A program made the position numbers and the translations under genes. Positions 62,693-64,000 of a stretch of 64,000 nucleotides of DNA are shown here, piece after piece; within the stretch, counting starts at the first letter, position 1; every line of letters starts with the position of its first letter. The DNA comes from JADKAV01 sp037045455 (GTDB lineage: Bacteria > Actinomycetota > Actinomycetes > S36-B12 > UBA10799): positions 1 through 64,000 of the forward strand of contig JBAOIN010000010.1 in the NCBI GenBank assembly GCA_037045455.1, given 5' to 3'. The notes beneath the pieces were generated by a model. The model was given only the letters and a program-made list of their open reading frames with translations. It was not told the DNA's origin and made no database searches.

Positions 62693-62765
62693 TGCTCCAC
62701 ACTGCCACTTCGTGCGTCCAATGGACTGGTTGAACATCAATGACCGCGCCCGGGCGCGGATGGCC

Positions 62766-62855
62766 GATCCGTGAGCATTCCGGGTATGCGTTAGCCCTAT
62801 GGACGGGCTTTTGCCACCCTGAATGCTCACGGATGCCCGGATTGCTCACCGATTG
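62766..62855. repeat. Palindrome family E, copy 3
   Basis: ATCCGTGAGCATTCCGGG and GCGTTAGCCC on the left, GGACGGGCTTTTG in the middle, then AATGCTCACGGATGCCCGG and TTGCTCACCGAT. Divergent gap upstream of the lyase-like gene. Confidence 0.75.
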
Positions 62856-62876
62856 CGCTTTCACGGACCACCAGAC

Positions 62877-62898
62877 GCCCTGCGGGATCCCGCAGGGC
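62877..62898. promoter_or_regulatory. Perfect 22-bp palindrome upstream of the lyase-like gene
   Basis: GCCCTGCGGGA followed directly by its exact reverse complement TCCCGCAGGGC. It ends 49 bp before the -10 element of the downstream gene; an operator or cruciform site is possible. Confidence 0.5.
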
Positions 62899-62947
62899 CG
62901 ACCGCAGCCCTGATCCGTTTGCGCGGCGGGCGAGAACCACGGCGGCG

Positions 62948-62953
62948 TAATCT
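62948..62953 (+). promoter_or_regulatory. -10 element for leaderless lyase-like gene
   Basis: TAATCT with seven bases to the GTG at 62961 and no Shine-Dalgarno site. Confidence 0.55.
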
Positions 62954-62960
62954 CGGCGAC

Positions 62961-64000
62961 GTGAGCGACTTCGACGACTTCCTCGACGGGCTGTACCCGT
63001 ACCGCAAAGAGACCACCAGTTACCGCAGCATCCCCGACGAGCCGCGGGACCGGGCGGAGGTGCTCGCCGAGATCACCGCCATGGCCCATCGCGAGGATGC
63101 CACCGGCGATGAAGGCAAGGTGTCGGGCAGCTTGTACTCCGGCGACCACGACCATTACGCGTACCTCGGCGACGTGTTCAGCCAGTTCTCGCACGCCAAC
63201 GTGCTGCAGCGCGACATGTACCCGTCGGCGACCAAGTTCGAGGGCGAGATCATCGCGATGGTTCTCGACCTGCTGCACGGCGACGGCAATGCCTGCGGGG
63301 TGCTGACCAGCGGCGGGTCGGAGAGCCTGATCACGGCGCTCTACTCCTATCGGGAGGCAGCGCGCGAGCGTGGCGTGACCAAGCCCAACGTGGTCATGCC
63401 GATCACCGCCCACGTGGCGCTGGACAAGGGCGCCTACTGGATGGACATCGAAGTCCGGCACGCGCCGCTGACCGACGCCTACACCGCCGACGTCGCAGCG
63501 ATGGCCGACTTGATCGACGACCAGACCATCGCACTGGTCGGTTCGGCCGGAGACTACGGGCACGGCCTGATCGACCCGATCGCCGACATCGCCGCACTCG
63601 CGCAGGAACGCGGCGTTGGTATGCATGTCGACGGCTGCCTGGGCGGATTGCTCTGGCCCTGGGCCGAGCAACTCGGGTACGACATCCCGCCGTGGGACTT
63701 CCGGGTGCCGGGCGTCACCACCATCTCGGCCGACACCCACAAGTACGGTTACGCGCTCAAGGGCACGTCGACTCTGCTCTATAGGGACAAAGACCTGCGT
63801 CGCCACCAGTACTTCACCTATCCGGACTGGCCGGGCGGTTTGTACCTGTCCCCTGGGCTGGCCGGCTCCCGCTCCGGCGGGCTGATCGCGGCGACCTGGG
63901 CCGCCATGGTCACCACCGGACGCAGCGGTTACCTTGCCGCGGCCAAGGGAATCCTGGAGACCGCAGCCACCATGCGCGCTGGCGTGGAGGCGATCGACGG
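62961..64000 (+). CDS. PLP-dependent lyase/decarboxylase, sphingosine-1-phosphate lyase-like (3' end outside window)
   Basis: An uninterrupted frame of about 346 codons runs off the window. VLTSGGSESLITALYSYREA near residue 115 is the PLP phosphate-binding region, MHVDGCLGGLLWPWAEQLG near 222 holds the PLP-contacting Asp, and SADTHKYGYALKGTSTLLY near 258 carries the PLP Lys. TSYRSIPDEPRDRAEVLAEI and SGSLYSGDHDHYAYLGDVFS match the sphingosine-1-phosphate lyase branch of group II decarboxylases rather than glutamate decarboxylase. It may cleave phosphorylated long-chain bases. Substrate unproven. Confidence 0.88.
   Translation, partial: MSDFDDFLDGLYPYRKETTSYRSIPDEPRDRAEVLAEITAMAHREDATGDEGKVSGSLYSGDHDHYAYLGDVFSQFSHANVLQRDMYPSATKFEGEIIAMVLDLLHGDGNACGVLTSGGSESLITALYSYREAARERGVTKPNVVMPITAHVALDKGAYWMDIEVRHAPLTDAYTADVAAMADLIDDQTIALVGSAGDYGHGLIDPIADIAALAQERGVGMHVDGCLGGLLWPWAEQLGYDIPPWDFRVPGVTTISADTHKYGYALKGTSTLLYRDKDLRRHQYFTYPDWPGGLYLSPGLAGSRSGGLIAATWAAMVTTGRSGYLAAAKGILETAATMRAGVEAID

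Overview
This 64-kb window is chromosomal DNA from a GC-rich actinobacterium. The evidence is the gene order tRNA-Thr / tRNA-Met / rpmG / hadA / hadB ... tRNA-Trp / secE / nusG / rplK / rplA, a 14-gene nuo operon, a full menaquinone route, system II cytochrome c maturation (ResB/ResC type), KorAB, frequent GTG starts, and many genes that begin exactly where an actinobacterial leaderless transcript would start. The lineage cannot be fixed from sequence alone. No rRNA, CRISPR array, prophage or autonomous transposon was found.

Layout: 0-2.8 kb ribosomal/transcription/secretion block (rplA, rplK, nusG, secE, tRNA-Trp). 3-9.6 kb aminotransferase, murB, MaoC-type dehydratase pair, rpmG, three tRNAs, a membrane GGDEF-EAL protein and yajQ. 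9.7-13 kb an envelope-stress style cluster: PspC membrane protein divergent from a PspC-fused histidine kinase and a LuxR-type regulator. 13-14 kb a small orphan complex-I-like module (NuoI-, NuoC- and NuoB-like). 14-22.9 kb O-methyltransferase, korAB, rarD, secreted GDPD, alkyl-DHAP-synthase-like flavoprotein, acyl-CoA dehydrogenase. 23-39.2 kb polyprenyl diphosphate synthase plus nuoN to nuoA on the minus strand. 39.5-50.5 kb menaquinone genes menJ, menG, menF, menD, menC, menE, menA with a lipoprotein and a serine hydrolase between them. 51-57 kb cytochrome c maturation (ccsB, ccs1, ccdA, resA), a histidine phosphatase and hemL. 57-64 kb a TMEM175-like channel, fadB/fadA, a small lipoprotein, a DUF2510 protein and the start of a sphingosine-phosphate-lyase-like PLP enzyme.

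Together the genes describe an aerobic, menaquinone-based respiratory chain: NADH dehydrogenase I, the polyprenyl tail and naphthoquinone synthesis, tail reduction by MenJ, and haem and cytochrome c assembly. Beta-oxidation and a ferredoxin-linked 2-oxoacid oxidoreductase feed it.

Three properties stand out. (1) Nearly every gap longer than about 80 bp carries a nested palindrome, 45-98 bp long. These fall into several sequence families that share one architecture (two direct half-sites followed by two inverted ones), and one copy lies in frame inside nuoG. (2) A 160-bp element with 20-bp terminal inverted repeats and a central palindrome occurs three times and looks like a MITE. (3) About 30 single-base frame changes interrupt otherwise well-conserved genes, concentrated in nuoG, nuoH and fadB. 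All that I could resolve are one-base gains and most likely are consensus errors, so the interrupted genes are reported as full-length CDS with the break positions noted.
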